Below, in pieces: positions 52,843 to 62,712 of a stretch of DNA of 64,000 nt. Where the stretch lies: contig NZ_CP087196.1 of assembly GCF_024749285.1 (NCBI RefSeq), forward strand, positions 4,960,001-5,024,000, read 5' to 3'. The DNA is from Pseudomonas sp. B21-015. GTDB lineage: Bacteria > Pseudomonadota > Gammaproteobacteria > Pseudomonadales > Pseudomonadaceae. The position numbers and the translations under genes were made by a program. The notes beneath the pieces were generated by a model. That model was not told the DNA's origin and searched no databases. It saw only the letters and a list, made by a program, of their open reading frames with translations. How positions within the stretch are numbered: the stretch's first letter is position 1; the number at the start of each line of letters is the position of its first letter.

Positions 52843-54066
52843 TTAACTATCTGCTACTGCATAAGTGGGGTCGTTAAGCTGCGTGGGCGGGCCTAGATTG
52901 CCTCTGCGGAGCTGTACCAGTGCAAAGGATGCGAGACTAGCGATAATAAGAGCCAGCGAGGTGATTCCGACGTTCAGCCCCCAGAAGTCGATTAAATAGC
53001 CTGTGATCACCGGGATCGCACCAGCGGGCACATAACCTCCCATGTTAAACACTGCGTTGGCTTCAGCTCTACGCTGAGCGGGTACATTGTCAGCAATCAG
53101 GGACAGCCCACCTAGTTGGCCTAAGCCCTGACCGGCACCTGCCAGTAGAGCGGAAGCGATCAGCCATGGAGCAGAGCCCATTTCCAATGCAAACCAAACG
53201 CAGATCATTGAGAAAATGGTCGCAAGTCCGCTAAACGAAAACACGATACGGCTACTGAGTCTCTTTGCCGCGAACTGCACGCCTACGGCGACCAGAAACA
53301 TTGAAAATGCCATACAACCCGTAATGAGGGGACTATTCACGCTGAGAAAGGTGGATATCATCTTGGGGCCGAGCGACAGGATGAATGAAGTCGATGTTAT
53401 GCCTGGGCCGAAGAACGCTATTCCCAACAGCACGATGCCAAGATTTTCTTTAGGAACGGTGGGGAAACGTGCTTTGAACGAACCGACCCCGAGCTTCTGG
53501 TTCTTCTGCATAAGTAACGCCACGAGCGCCACGCACAAAATCGCGATTTCAATTCGGAAGACTGTATGAATCGGGCTTGGGAAATATTGCGCCACAACCC
53601 CAGCCAATAGCGGCCCGGTTCCTGCTCCAGCTACCATTGCGACAGATGCCATTAGCGAAGCAAAGTGCTTGCGATGTGGCTGAGCATGCTCAACGACATT
53701 TGCCATACCGCCAGATACAACGAGGCCTACCGAAACGCCAGTTAGGAAGCGCGCGAGCATCAATACGCCGATGCTATCGGCTTGATCGAATAGAATCGCA
53801 GCAACGATAGCAAGACTTACACATGGCAGAAGTAAGGCTTTGCGCCCATAGTGATCGGACAGCTGTCCGGCGACGGTCAGGGTTAGAAGAAGACCGATAA
53901 TGTAGCAGGCAAAGATCACCGTTAGCACGCCGGAAGTGAAGCCCAAGGATTGCTGCCACAAGCTGTAGAGTGGGGTAGTTGCATTCGAAAGTATAAAAAT
54001 AGCGGTTACGATCCATGCTGTCCGATATACAGCAAGTGATCCCTGTTTGGAGTAGTTACTGCTCAC
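52843..54066 (-). CDS. MFS transporter
   Basis: A 407-residue transporter of 12 predicted segments. The GTG at 54066 with GAGAGG about nine bases upstream is preferred over the GTG at 54138. The MFS loop motif GQLSDHYGRKALLL is at about residue 65 and the mid-helix signature RFLTGVSVGLVVSGG near 105. The substrate is unknown. It diverges from the MmgE/PrpD gene, and its end lies eight bases from the IS5-family element, so the IS may have removed or replaced the original downstream DNA. Confidence 0.85.
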   Translation of the reverse strand: MSSNYSKQGSLAVYRTAWIVTAIFILSNATTPLYSLWQQSLGFTSGVLTVIFACYIIGLLLTLTVAGQLSDHYGRKALLLPCVSLAIVAAILFDQADSIGVLMLARFLTGVSVGLVVSGGMANVVEHAQPHRKHFASLMASVAMVAGAGTGPLLAGVVAQYFPSPIHTVFRIEIAILCVALVALLMQKNQKLGVGSFKARFPTVPKENLGIVLLGIAFFGPGITSTSFILSLGPKMISTFLSVNSPLITGCMAFSMFLVAVGVQFAAKRLSSRIVFSFSGLATIFSMICVWFALEMGSAPWLIASALLAGAGQGLGQLGGLSLIADNVPAQRRAEANAVFNMGGYVPAGAIPVITGYLIDFWGLNVGITSLALIIASLASFALVQLRRGNLGPPTQLNDPTYAVADS

Positions 54067-54359
54067 GGGTGAAGAACCTCTCAAGGGCAGAGAATCGAAT
54101 TTGTCCCTAGAATAGAGAGATGTTTCGTGATAGCCCACTCACCAAATGCACAAATTAGATGTGAAAAAATTCACAGTGACAAAATAGAAAGACCTGCTTC
54201 ATCATTATCTAGCGTGATCACGGAAGAGCAGATGACGCGTGCCAGGAAGGTTGCAGCTTATAATAATAACTCGCTGACTCACGCTCGCTGGCCCGCTCGC
54301 CTGCGAAAATGATCTAGATATTGCTCTAGATTGACGGTATTCGATAGTCGAGAAACAAA

Positions 54360-55790
54360 TTGGCAAATCAAAAGTTTGATCAGTTGATGCAAGAACTCGT
54401 TGACCATGTGTATTCGAACGAGCCCAGCAGTGAACAATCACTAGAGCTAGCGCGCTATGCGTTGCTGGATTCGATCGGGTGCGCACTGGCGGCATTGGAT
54501 AATGAGCCTTGCAAACAACTACTTAGCACTATGAAATTTACGCTAGGTGCTTCTAATGGGGCTCGAGTACCTGGAGCGGGTGAGGAGCTTGGGCCGATTG
54601 AGGCTGCATTCCAAATTGGCACGTTGATTCGATGGCTGGAGTTCAATGACACTTGGCTTGCTCAGGAGTGGGGCCATCCGTCTGACAATCTAGGGGCAAT
54701 TCTCGCCGTCGCAGATTGGGTTTCCCGCAACAACAGAATAGCGGGACGAGAGCCCGTGTCTATGCGCACGGTTCTGGATGTCATGGTGAAGGTTTATGAA
54801 GTCCATGGGGTACTGTGCTTAGAAAACTGTTTCAATAAGCTCGGTATCGACCACGTAATATTCGTCAAAGTCGCCTCAAGCATTGCTGCTAGCGTTCTTT
54901 TGGGGCTAAGCAGAGAGCAGGCGTTAAACGCATTATCCAATGCATTTATCGACGGTCATTCCTTACGAACCTACCGCCACGCGCCAAATGCTGGCACGCG
55001 TAAGTCCTGGGCTGCCGGGGATGCGACCGCGAGAGGGGTTCAGCTCGCACTGTTCAGCCAAGCTGGCGAAATGGGCTACCCGAGTGCGCTCTCCACTCCA
55101 CGCTGGGGCTTCAATGATGCCGTGTTCCAAGGCAAAGAGATGCAGCTGGGCCGCCCACTTGAAGAGTATGTCATTGAGAACATCCTCTTCAAGGTTCCCA
55201 ATCCTGCCGAATACCATGCGCAGACCGCTGTGGAGGGGGCAATCAAACTTCATGCGTTCATGCATGAAAAAGGTCTCGTTATCGACGATATCAGTGAAAT
55301 TTTCATTGAAACTCAAAAACCCGCGATGCAGATCATCAACAAGGTTGGAGTTTTGGGTAACCCGGCTGATCGTGATCACTGCTTGCAGTACATGGTCGCG
55401 GTCGCTGCGCTAAACGGCGATCTAACCATCGAAGACTTCGATGGGCCAATTGCGTTTGACCCGAGGGTTGATCAGCTTCGCGACAAGATTCGATGTGAAG
55501 AAAAGCCGGAATACACTGCAAATTACTATGCGCCCGACAAGCGTTCAATCGGCAATACCCTCACCGTTCGCTTCAAGACTCAGGTCGAACCATTTGTGGC
55601 AGCAATAGAATACCCGGTCGGACATCGCGTTCGTAGGTCTGAGTGTCTACCCTTGCTGGTGCAAAAGTTTACTGCCAATGCAAGTGTTCGTTACGGTTCG
55701 GAGCGCTCGAAAAATATCGAGAAATTGATCACAAGTTCTAGTGATCTTGAAGGACTTGCAGCTGACGATTTTATGCAACTACTGGCGTAA
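54360..55790 (+). CDS. MmgE/PrpD-family protein
   Basis: A 476-residue protein of the 2-methylcitrate dehydratase/iminodisuccinate epimerase fold. The family opening is ELARYALLDSIGCALAALDN near residue 28, followed by GAGEELGPIEAAFQIGTLIR, and the catalytic region WGHPSDNLGAILAVADWVS near residue 105. SWAAGDATARGVQLALFSQA and KVPNPAEYHAQTAVEGAIKL follow. The TTG at 54360 is the annotated start; the ATG at 54387 is possible. With no methylcitrate synthase nearby, a dedicated dehydration, decarboxylation or isomerisation step in a small pathway is more likely than propionate catabolism. Confidence 0.85.
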   Translation: MANQKFDQLMQELVDHVYSNEPSSEQSLELARYALLDSIGCALAALDNEPCKQLLSTMKFTLGASNGARVPGAGEELGPIEAAFQIGTLIRWLEFNDTWLAQEWGHPSDNLGAILAVADWVSRNNRIAGREPVSMRTVLDVMVKVYEVHGVLCLENCFNKLGIDHVIFVKVASSIAASVLLGLSREQALNALSNAFIDGHSLRTYRHAPNAGTRKSWAAGDATARGVQLALFSQAGEMGYPSALSTPRWGFNDAVFQGKEMQLGRPLEEYVIENILFKVPNPAEYHAQTAVEGAIKLHAFMHEKGLVIDDISEIFIETQKPAMQIINKVGVLGNPADRDHCLQYMVAVAALNGDLTIEDFDGPIAFDPRVDQLRDKIRCEEKPEYTANYYAPDKRSIGNTLTVRFKTQVEPFVAAIEYPVGHRVRRSECLPLLVQKFTANASVRYGSERSKNIEKLITSSSDLEGLAADDFMQLLA

Positions 55791-55821
55791 CTTGCCCATT
55801 TTTATATTAAGGATAATGTAA

Positions 55822-56961
55822 ATGAAGACCTGCCTACTGATTGGCTGCGGGGCGGAGATTGGCGCCAATTTACTGCTATTGAATGATCCTCTACAAGACG
55901 GCTTTTTCATATCTACTGTAATTACTAACGCACCGTCCACCGATAAGCATTACCCTCATTTATTGCCGATTCACGGCATCGTAGCAAAGTTGGCTTTGGC
56001 ACAAGCAAACGCACTTGAGCGAATTAAGGTGCTATCGCCAAATCAGATAAAAATCGACGAGAATGTCGTAAATTTTGTATTCTCGAATATTGAGAAAGAT
56101 GACATTAATGAGTTAGGTCGTTTCGACTTTGCGGTCATTGCGACTTCAAAATCCGATATTCTGCCGGAAAGTGCCGTCGCCCAGAAGGTGAGGAAGGTTG
56201 CGCCGATTGTGCTCGGTGTAGCTGAAGCAGATGCCCTGCCAAGCATTTATGGTTGTTTGATTGACTTACCGCATGAGCTATTGCCATCTGTCGCTCCAAC
56301 AGAGGTTAGCGCGGGGATGTTCTGCTTAGGCTCCTGCCAGTCAAACGGTATGCATGCGTCGTTAAGAGTGTTATTGGAAGCATTGGCGAGCCGTGACAAG
56401 GACGCGACTGCAATTCTCTCGGTACAAACAGACATTGTGCATCCTGATACTCCCAATGGCGTACTGGGCACCCGTTCGTTCGAAGGACGTATGCAGGATG
56501 CTCGCAACAACCTGCGACCCAGCTTCTCTCAGATCGTCCAAAGCCGCCGCAAGGTTCTGCCATGGGCTGACATGCTGAATACTGTTTCGCTTCGTGCACC
56601 AGTCCAAGCACCCGGCTACCAAATCAACCGGTTTGTAATTTCGGATCAGGGAATGTTGCTCAAGAGCGACATCATCGATGCTGCCGCTAAAGTCCATGAG
56701 CACTATCCATACATCGCGATGGCTACAGATTTGCCGTTGGGTAGCCGCGCTTATGGCTACCAACCTCGCTGCGGTAGTCTGGTTGCCGACGATAAGCATC
56801 TGCTAATCAACCGTCCAGGCTACCTAAGTAAACAAGGTCTGTCCGAGGTGATAGTACAGTCCTATGTCAGCAACACCATTGGTTACTCAGCAGTTGTGCT
56901 CGCAACACTACGCACTCTCAGTGCAGGCAAAAAAGTTTCTGTCTTCGAAGGTGTTTGCTAA
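55822..56961 (+). CDS. Glyceraldehyde-3-phosphate-dehydrogenase-like protein
   Basis: A 379-residue protein. N-terminal Rossmann fingerprint LIGCGAEIGANLLL, a strand pattern as in GAPDH, and the active-site segment GMFCLGSCQSNGMHASLRVL, where Cys at about residue 172 would be the nucleophile (GAPDH has S-C-x-T/S-N). DARNNLRPSFSQIVQSRRKV matches the GAPDH AAxxNIIPxxTGAAKAVxxVLP stretch, followed by LRAPVQAPG. The substrate residues differ from true GAPDH, so it probably acts on another phosphorylated or acyl aldehyde, or is a resistance variant. It overlaps the kinase-like gene. Confidence 0.7.
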   Translation: MKTCLLIGCGAEIGANLLLLNDPLQDGFFISTVITNAPSTDKHYPHLLPIHGIVAKLALAQANALERIKVLSPNQIKIDENVVNFVFSNIEKDDINELGRFDFAVIATSKSDILPESAVAQKVRKVAPIVLGVAEADALPSIYGCLIDLPHELLPSVAPTEVSAGMFCLGSCQSNGMHASLRVLLEALASRDKDATAILSVQTDIVHPDTPNGVLGTRSFEGRMQDARNNLRPSFSQIVQSRRKVLPWADMLNTVSLRAPVQAPGYQINRFVISDQGMLLKSDIIDAAAKVHEHYPYIAMATDLPLGSRAYGYQPRCGSLVADDKHLLINRPGYLSKQGLSEVIVQSYVSNTIGYSAVVLATLRTLSAGKKVSVFEGVC

Positions 56962-57917
56962 TGGCCAAGTCACATGATGTAGATCTTCTCAGCGCCGGAT
57001 TTGTTATCAAAACGGCAAGGGACGAAAAATTCAATGAAAAGCTGACCAAGGAGGCTTTGCAAATCAAGGCACTATGCCAACTCCATCCTGATCAGATGAT
57101 TCCCGTAATCCATGAAGGCGCGATAAACGGACGAGCCTTCTACGCATTAGAAAAAATCTCGGGCAGCACGCTCTCTAATATTGTATTCGACGCCAAACTG
57201 GCCAACACTTCGAAACGCGCCTCTCTGCAGAAAGCGCTGGCCACGATTGGCCCGGCAATTTCCAGGGAGTACCAGAGTTCGAAAGGAGAGCGCTTCGACC
57301 TCCTTCATAAGCTGCAGCAAGAATGGGACGAGATCAAGAGTCTTGATCCCATGTTTCTTGAGTGTCCTATTTTCAATAGTGTAATGCTTAACGAATCATT
57401 GTTCGAGATTTATACAAAAGCATCAAACTTTGCCAGGTCTGAAAAGTTCTCTTCCGTCGATGTTGCACATTTGAATTTTCATTTTGGAAACGTGATCAGC
57501 AAAGATGGAAATGGGCCAATTGTGTTCATTGACCCGGACGACTCAGTGAGAGGAGCAGATCCTCTGTTTGGCCTTGCGCGTTTTGCATTTTCCTTTTGGC
57601 ATGAAATTGGCACCGAATCGCGAGGAAAAGTGGCCGTCGACACCCAGGCGGATGGTAAACGGCACTACCGACTTGCGGAGGCGGATCACCAAACACTGTT
57701 GGATGAAGTTCCGGAGATCTCTCACCTCGGTGGCATTGCAGACTGGATCCTGTCGGAGGATCTCAAGCGTCTTTACGCTCTGACAGTGTATTGCTTCCTT
57801 CGCAGCATCAGGTTGAATCGCACGACAGTTCCAGCACCATGCGGCGAGGCCCTCCCTCAAGAGGTTCTGGCGTTAGGTTGTATTGTCTTCCTTTCTGGAC
57901 AGTGCCCACTTAATTAA
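56961..57917 (+). CDS. APH-like (aminoglycoside phosphotransferase fold) kinase, altered catalytic Asp
   Basis: A 318-residue protein starting in a TAATG overlap with the GAPDH-like gene. The phosphotransferase loop VAHLNFHFGN at about residues 168-177 aligns with the APH motif HGDLHPGN, but Asp is replaced by Asn172, the residue that normally activates the substrate hydroxyl. The Mg-binding motif is present as VFIDPDDSVRG (DPDD). N-terminal ALEKISGSTLSNIVF is consistent with the kinase N-lobe hinge. It could be a pseudokinase, or the Asn could still support a different reaction. Last gene of the cluster. Confidence 0.68.
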   Translation: MAKSHDVDLLSAGFVIKTARDEKFNEKLTKEALQIKALCQLHPDQMIPVIHEGAINGRAFYALEKISGSTLSNIVFDAKLANTSKRASLQKALATIGPAISREYQSSKGERFDLLHKLQQEWDEIKSLDPMFLECPIFNSVMLNESLFEIYTKASNFARSEKFSSVDVAHLNFHFGNVISKDGNGPIVFIDPDDSVRGADPLFGLARFAFSFWHEIGTESRGKVAVDTQADGKRHYRLAEADHQTLLDEVPEISHLGGIADWILSEDLKRLYALTVYCFLRSIRLNRTTVPAPCGEALPQEVLALGCIVFLSGQCPLN

Positions 57918-58038
57918 AGAGCAGGTCACCGGGAGCACGTTGATTACGTTGCACCCGGTGGCCATCCGACATCTCTCAATTCCCCATCGCTACTTTGCTG
58001 CCGCCGCTGTCATGATAGATATCTTGATGACCTCGCTA

Positions 58039-58125
58039 GGGCCTGTTGCCATTTCATATAGGTAACCAAAGAAAGGCGCAGGCCATCGCGAGCACACTCT
58101 CGTAATTTCTCCGTAAGCGATCCAC
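58039..58125 (-). mobile_element. 3'-end remnant of an IS5-family element, inverted copy
   Basis: GGGCCTGTTGCCATTTC at 58039 with CTAG just outside (58036-58039) is the same terminal repeat and transposase 3' end (FLWLPM-type) as in the element at 51998-52834, in reverse orientation. It extends only about 85 bases before the match is lost. The metabolic cluster lies between this end and the other one. Confidence 0.72.
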
Positions 58126-58273
58126 CGAGTACACATTCACCGCCGTCATTTGAAGCCTGATGCTGTGCTCCCGATCTTTTCAGAGCTCTACCCCAAGCCC
58201 GTGGACTTCCGAAGGCGCGCAAAGACTTACCATGCTCACCTCGCCACGAGCGTAAAAACGCTCTGAGCTCGCT

Positions 58274-58342
58274 GTAGTCGTCGAGGCTCTCGGGAAGTAA
58301 GGTGCCTTGGCCTCGATGTTCACCTTGGATAAAGCGCTTCAT
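58274..58342 (-). mobile_element. 5' remnant of an IS1182-family transposase
   Basis: Reading left from the ATG at 58342, MKRFIQGEHRGQGTLLPESL followed by DDY is the highly conserved N-terminus of IS1182-family transposases. After about 23 residues the match ends and unrelated sequence follows. This leaves an isolated fragment between the IS5 and IS3 remnants. Confidence 0.72.
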
Positions 58343-58499
58343 GGACGATCCCTGCGATGAAATCCTCAGAAATCATAGCAAGGGTTCGCGAAGGCGTTTT
58401 TACACACTCTGGGCCAATAGCGGTCGTTGATGGCCGGTGCTACGAGCTCGGCGGTAGTGCCGGCATAGAATATTGAACCGCCCACTCCCGACGTTCCTC

Positions 58500-59613
<1,114 letters not shown>

Positions 59614-59635
59614 CACTCTGTGCGAACCATCGATA

Positions 59636-59910
59636 GCCGAGCGACAAGATCCCATCAAATTATCCTACTGCTACGCTGTCCTTTTTCCATGGAGGAATCG
59701 CGATGCCAAACTCTAACCTGCTCCCTTCCCTGCTATTCAAGATCAACGAAAACCAGCAAGCCCTTGAGGCTGCCATCATGGAAACGACACTCTGGGTCGA
59801 GCAGCGTGGATCGAGTGAGGTTGGAGGCAACGTGCGTGGTGCGTTGGACACGATCAGAACCAATGAAGAGTTCATCAACATGACGCTCGCTGTATTGATG
59901 GCGCCGGAGT
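59636..59910. repeat. 275-bp direct repeat, copy 2
   Basis: Same orientation as 47234-47508, beginning GCCGAGCGACAAGATCCCAT and ending CCGGAGT. It starts 22 bases after the right end of the IS3 element. Both copies retain the leader and the small gene; differences are scattered substitutions, not indels. Confidence 0.9.
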
Positions 59911-59912
59911 GA
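59703..59912 (+). CDS. Conserved 69-residue protein, copy 2
   Basis: Near-identical to the protein at 47301-47510 (FKINENQQALEAAIMETTLW; GNVRGALDTIRTNEEFINMT) with a GGAGGAA ribosome-binding site that fits better than in copy 1 (AGAGGAA). All substitutions keep the reading frame. No domain recognised. Confidence 0.75.
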   Translation: MPNSNLLPSLLFKINENQQALEAAIMETTLWVEQRGSSEVGGNVRGALDTIRTNEEFINMTLAVLMAPE

Positions 59913-60041
59913 TCTCCTACGAAGAAGCCAAGTGAATAGCTGGACGTTACGCCCCCCCCGGGCATCACTCGCAAAATTTGACTTGAGATTGGAGAGACAG
60001 AATCTACGCTGGTATCGGAACGCCAAACGCCGGATAAGTCT

Positions 60042-61229
60042 ATGTACAAAATCGTGACCTTCTCTCCCAGGGAACTGTTCGACAAAGTCTGGGAAACACC
60101 CGTACTAAAACTGGCCCAAGAGATCGGCATATCAGACGTTGCGCTTTCCAAAGCATGTCGTAAAGCTGGACTGCCCCTGCCCCCTCGAGGGCATTGGGCA
60201 AAACCAGTGTCTAAACGCCCTAGTAAGCCAAAACCTCCCACCGACGAACGCCCCCTCACTTTCACGGTATTGGATCGAAGTACGCTTCCAGTTCACAGCG
60301 CTGCGCCTGTTCAGCCGAAAGCAGTTCGCTCAGTAATCGAAGTGCCTCACATCCTATTAGCTCCTCATCCTCTGGTGAGCAAGTGGTTGAAATGCGTTAA
60401 CGCGGCCAAGCGCCATGAAGGCTATCTCGTGACCACGGGCAAAAATGTGCTCGATGCCAAAATCTCTATCGGACTCATTGATCGCTGCGCACTGATCTTC
60501 GACGCCCTGATAAAAGAGAGCGAGGTGCTCGGCTTCAAGTGGAAGGTCACGGACGACAAAACGCTGGTAGAGATCAACGGCGAGCACCTTGGGATCAAAC
60601 TTGTGGAGCGCTTGAATAAACACGTTATCCCGCCACCGCCGCCACCCGCCCCTAAGCGCAATGCTCGATGGGAACCCGATTTCTCGATGCTGCGTTCGCC
60701 CCAGTTTGAATGGTCTTCCACCGGAGAGTTAAGCCTGCAGATTGATGCACGCGCGGAATATGGAAAGAGGAAAAACTGGACGGATACTAAGACCGGGAAA
60801 ATCGAGGAAAAGCTTACGAGCATCCTTGATGGTTTCGGTTCGATAGCTGAATCCGTGAAAGCGCTGCGCTTGAAGAATGAAGAGGATCGTCGTGAGCGAA
60901 TGGCTCAAGAAGCGGTACGACTTGAACGAGCCAAGCGTGAAGAAACTCATAGACGCCTGCGTCACAGACTCGTGAAAAATACAAAACAGTGGGAGCAGTC
61001 TCAGCGCCTAAGGGCATTCATCCAGGCGATCTGCGATGCCAGTGACGATACCTCAGAGCAAACTCAGCAACAAACTGCGCTGTGGGTGGCCTGGGCTACA
61101 TCGCAAGCGAACCTTCTCGACCCACTGCACCCAAACACCTCATCCGTCACTTCGCTCACCGTAGAAATTGAAAGCTGGTTCAACGGCTATGGAATGATAC
61201 GTACAGAAAAGGACTGGTGGTCAGAATGA
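60042..61229 (+). CDS. Hypothetical protein with N-terminal HTH-like motif
   Basis: A 395-residue protein. Residues 8-50 read FSPRELFDKVWETPVLKLAQ, EIGISDVALSKACRKAGLPL and PPRGHWAK: a pattern widespread in proteobacterial islands with an HTH-like core and a conserved P-x-x-G-x-W. The rest is helical, with a coiled coil around residues 270-320 (MAQEAVRLERAKREETHRRL). The product is likely a DNA-binding island protein. It follows the second 69-residue gene by 129 bases. Confidence 0.65.
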   Translation: MYKIVTFSPRELFDKVWETPVLKLAQEIGISDVALSKACRKAGLPLPPRGHWAKPVSKRPSKPKPPTDERPLTFTVLDRSTLPVHSAAPVQPKAVRSVIEVPHILLAPHPLVSKWLKCVNAAKRHEGYLVTTGKNVLDAKISIGLIDRCALIFDALIKESEVLGFKWKVTDDKTLVEINGEHLGIKLVERLNKHVIPPPPPPAPKRNARWEPDFSMLRSPQFEWSSTGELSLQIDARAEYGKRKNWTDTKTGKIEEKLTSILDGFGSIAESVKALRLKNEEDRRERMAQEAVRLERAKREETHRRLRHRLVKNTKQWEQSQRLRAFIQAICDASDDTSEQTQQQTALWVAWATSQANLLDPLHPNTSSVTSLTVEIESWFNGYGMIRTEKDWWSE

Positions 61230-61557
61230 AAGAGCACATCCGTTGATCGATCCGGGTTTGTTCTGACAACTCGCAGATCAACGCCGGCTGCGCCCATGCT
61301 TATTAAATCCAAGATAGTAGTAATATCCGACTACAGAGACACAGCATAGAAGAGACTGTGCTTCAGATGTTTCCTCAAACCCAGTCTCACACTCCAAAAT
61401 TACGACGCCCCCTCAAGCGAGCTGAGTGCCCATGATCCTCTTGAAGCATCTGCGTCGCTTCCATGCCGATGCTTGATGTATAGTCATGTTCGTGCGTTCA
61501 AGCCTGGCGCGGCCCAATTCGTATGGCTTGTTCAACACCCGAAGATCAAATAACCGC
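61230..61557. other. Intergenic region
   Basis: About 330 bases without a supported gene; a short plus-strand frame starting at 61486 overlaps the lipoprotein gene on the other strand and has no features. No tRNA, repeat or attachment site was recognised. Confidence 0.5.
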
Positions 61558-62712
61558 TTATGGAACGGCAGGTTTCGCAGCTGCTTTTTCTTTCGACAGC
61601 GACTCGATCTTATCGATCAGGTACTTTTCCAGATCCTTGTCGCGTGCAGACAAATCGGCCAACATTTTGGCGGTCGGCATCTTGTCCGGCCCCTCAGTGA
61701 CTTTGATCGAAATCGATTGATAGCTCTGGTTGACGGGCGCCTCGAACATTACGTACTTGGAGATCAGGTCATCATTGTCATATACCCAACCACTTTTCAG
61801 CGTATCGAATGACAGGGCTGGTTTATTGGTGCCAAATACAAGTTCAATCATCACCTTGCGTTCGAGTCCATTGGCCGTATTTTTGTGCAGCGGTTTTGGG
61901 TAGAAAATGTAGTTCGGCTTGATGGTGTATACCATTTTGTCGTTAACGACGGTCGGCACCACATGAAGTTCGGCGATGAAGGACGGGTCGCTGGCTAGAT
62001 TGTCGAACGGCTTAGGTGACTCGTTGAAGGTAGTGCCTGGTACCGCCATGCGATATTTATCGAGGAGTTCGGTGTTAGCCCCTGAAAATTTGGTGAAATC
62101 CTCCTTGTGCTTGGTATGCCCGTTGTGGGCTTGATATTCGCCTGCCACGATCAACACGCACAGATCGTTGTCGCTGCCTTGAATTTTGGTTAGTTTGTCA
62201 TACCGCTCCCTGGCGGCATTTTCAGCCTCCGCCACGGATGCAACAAGCCCCTTGTCTGTGGCTCTAGCTTTAGGATGGGCTTGCTGGTAGCTATCCCGTG
62301 CCTCCATCGCTGCCTCGGCTACTTGCCCATCGCGGTTTTGCTTTGCCTCCTGTGCGGTCGATTCGTTCGGCCAAGCATTTGACTTGTCGAACGTGAGGTA
62401 GGCATTCGCATTGAGGACTACGTCTGCACTTAAGTAAGCAGCCTGTTTGTCGAGATAGTCCTTCCCATAAGCAATGCCTTCCTTGACGATGTAACTGAGT
62501 GCTGAAATTGCCAGCGGCGGTAACGATTCCGCTGAAGCCCCAAGCGACTTACAGACCCCGCTTTGTCTGACAAACACCCTGGTTTCGGCAACCGGTGCGT
62601 GTGTTTTTACCGAACCGTAGTCGGCGTCTCCGGTTCTGAATGAGTTAGGTGTTGGAGCCGTGCACCCTACAACTGTTACAGTAAGTATGGCGATGGATAA
62701 TTCCTTTCTCAT
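61558..62712 (-). CDS. Putative lipoprotein paired with a secreted protease
   Basis: A 384-residue protein with signal peptide MRKELSIAILTVTVVGC and lipobox TVVGC. The middle (SYIVKEGIAYGKDYLDKQAA; AKQNRDGQVAEAAMEARDSY) is helical and the C-terminal half has strands (FIAELHVVPTVVNDKMVYTI). No family recognised. Its start overlaps the end of the upstream protease gene by four bases, so the two are coupled. An inhibitor, anchor or substrate for the protease is plausible. Confidence 0.7.
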   Translation of the reverse strand: MRKELSIAILTVTVVGCTAPTPNSFRTGDADYGSVKTHAPVAETRVFVRQSGVCKSLGASAESLPPLAISALSYIVKEGIAYGKDYLDKQAAYLSADVVLNANAYLTFDKSNAWPNESTAQEAKQNRDGQVAEAAMEARDSYQQAHPKARATDKGLVASVAEAENAARERYDKLTKIQGSDNDLCVLIVAGEYQAHNGHTKHKEDFTKFSGANTELLDKYRMAVPGTTFNESPKPFDNLASDPSFIAELHVVPTVVNDKMVYTIKPNYIFYPKPLHKNTANGLERKVMIELVFGTNKPALSFDTLKSGWVYDNDDLISKYVMFEAPVNQSYQSISIKVTEGPDKMPTAKMLADLSARDKDLEKYLIDKIESLSKEKAAAKPAVP

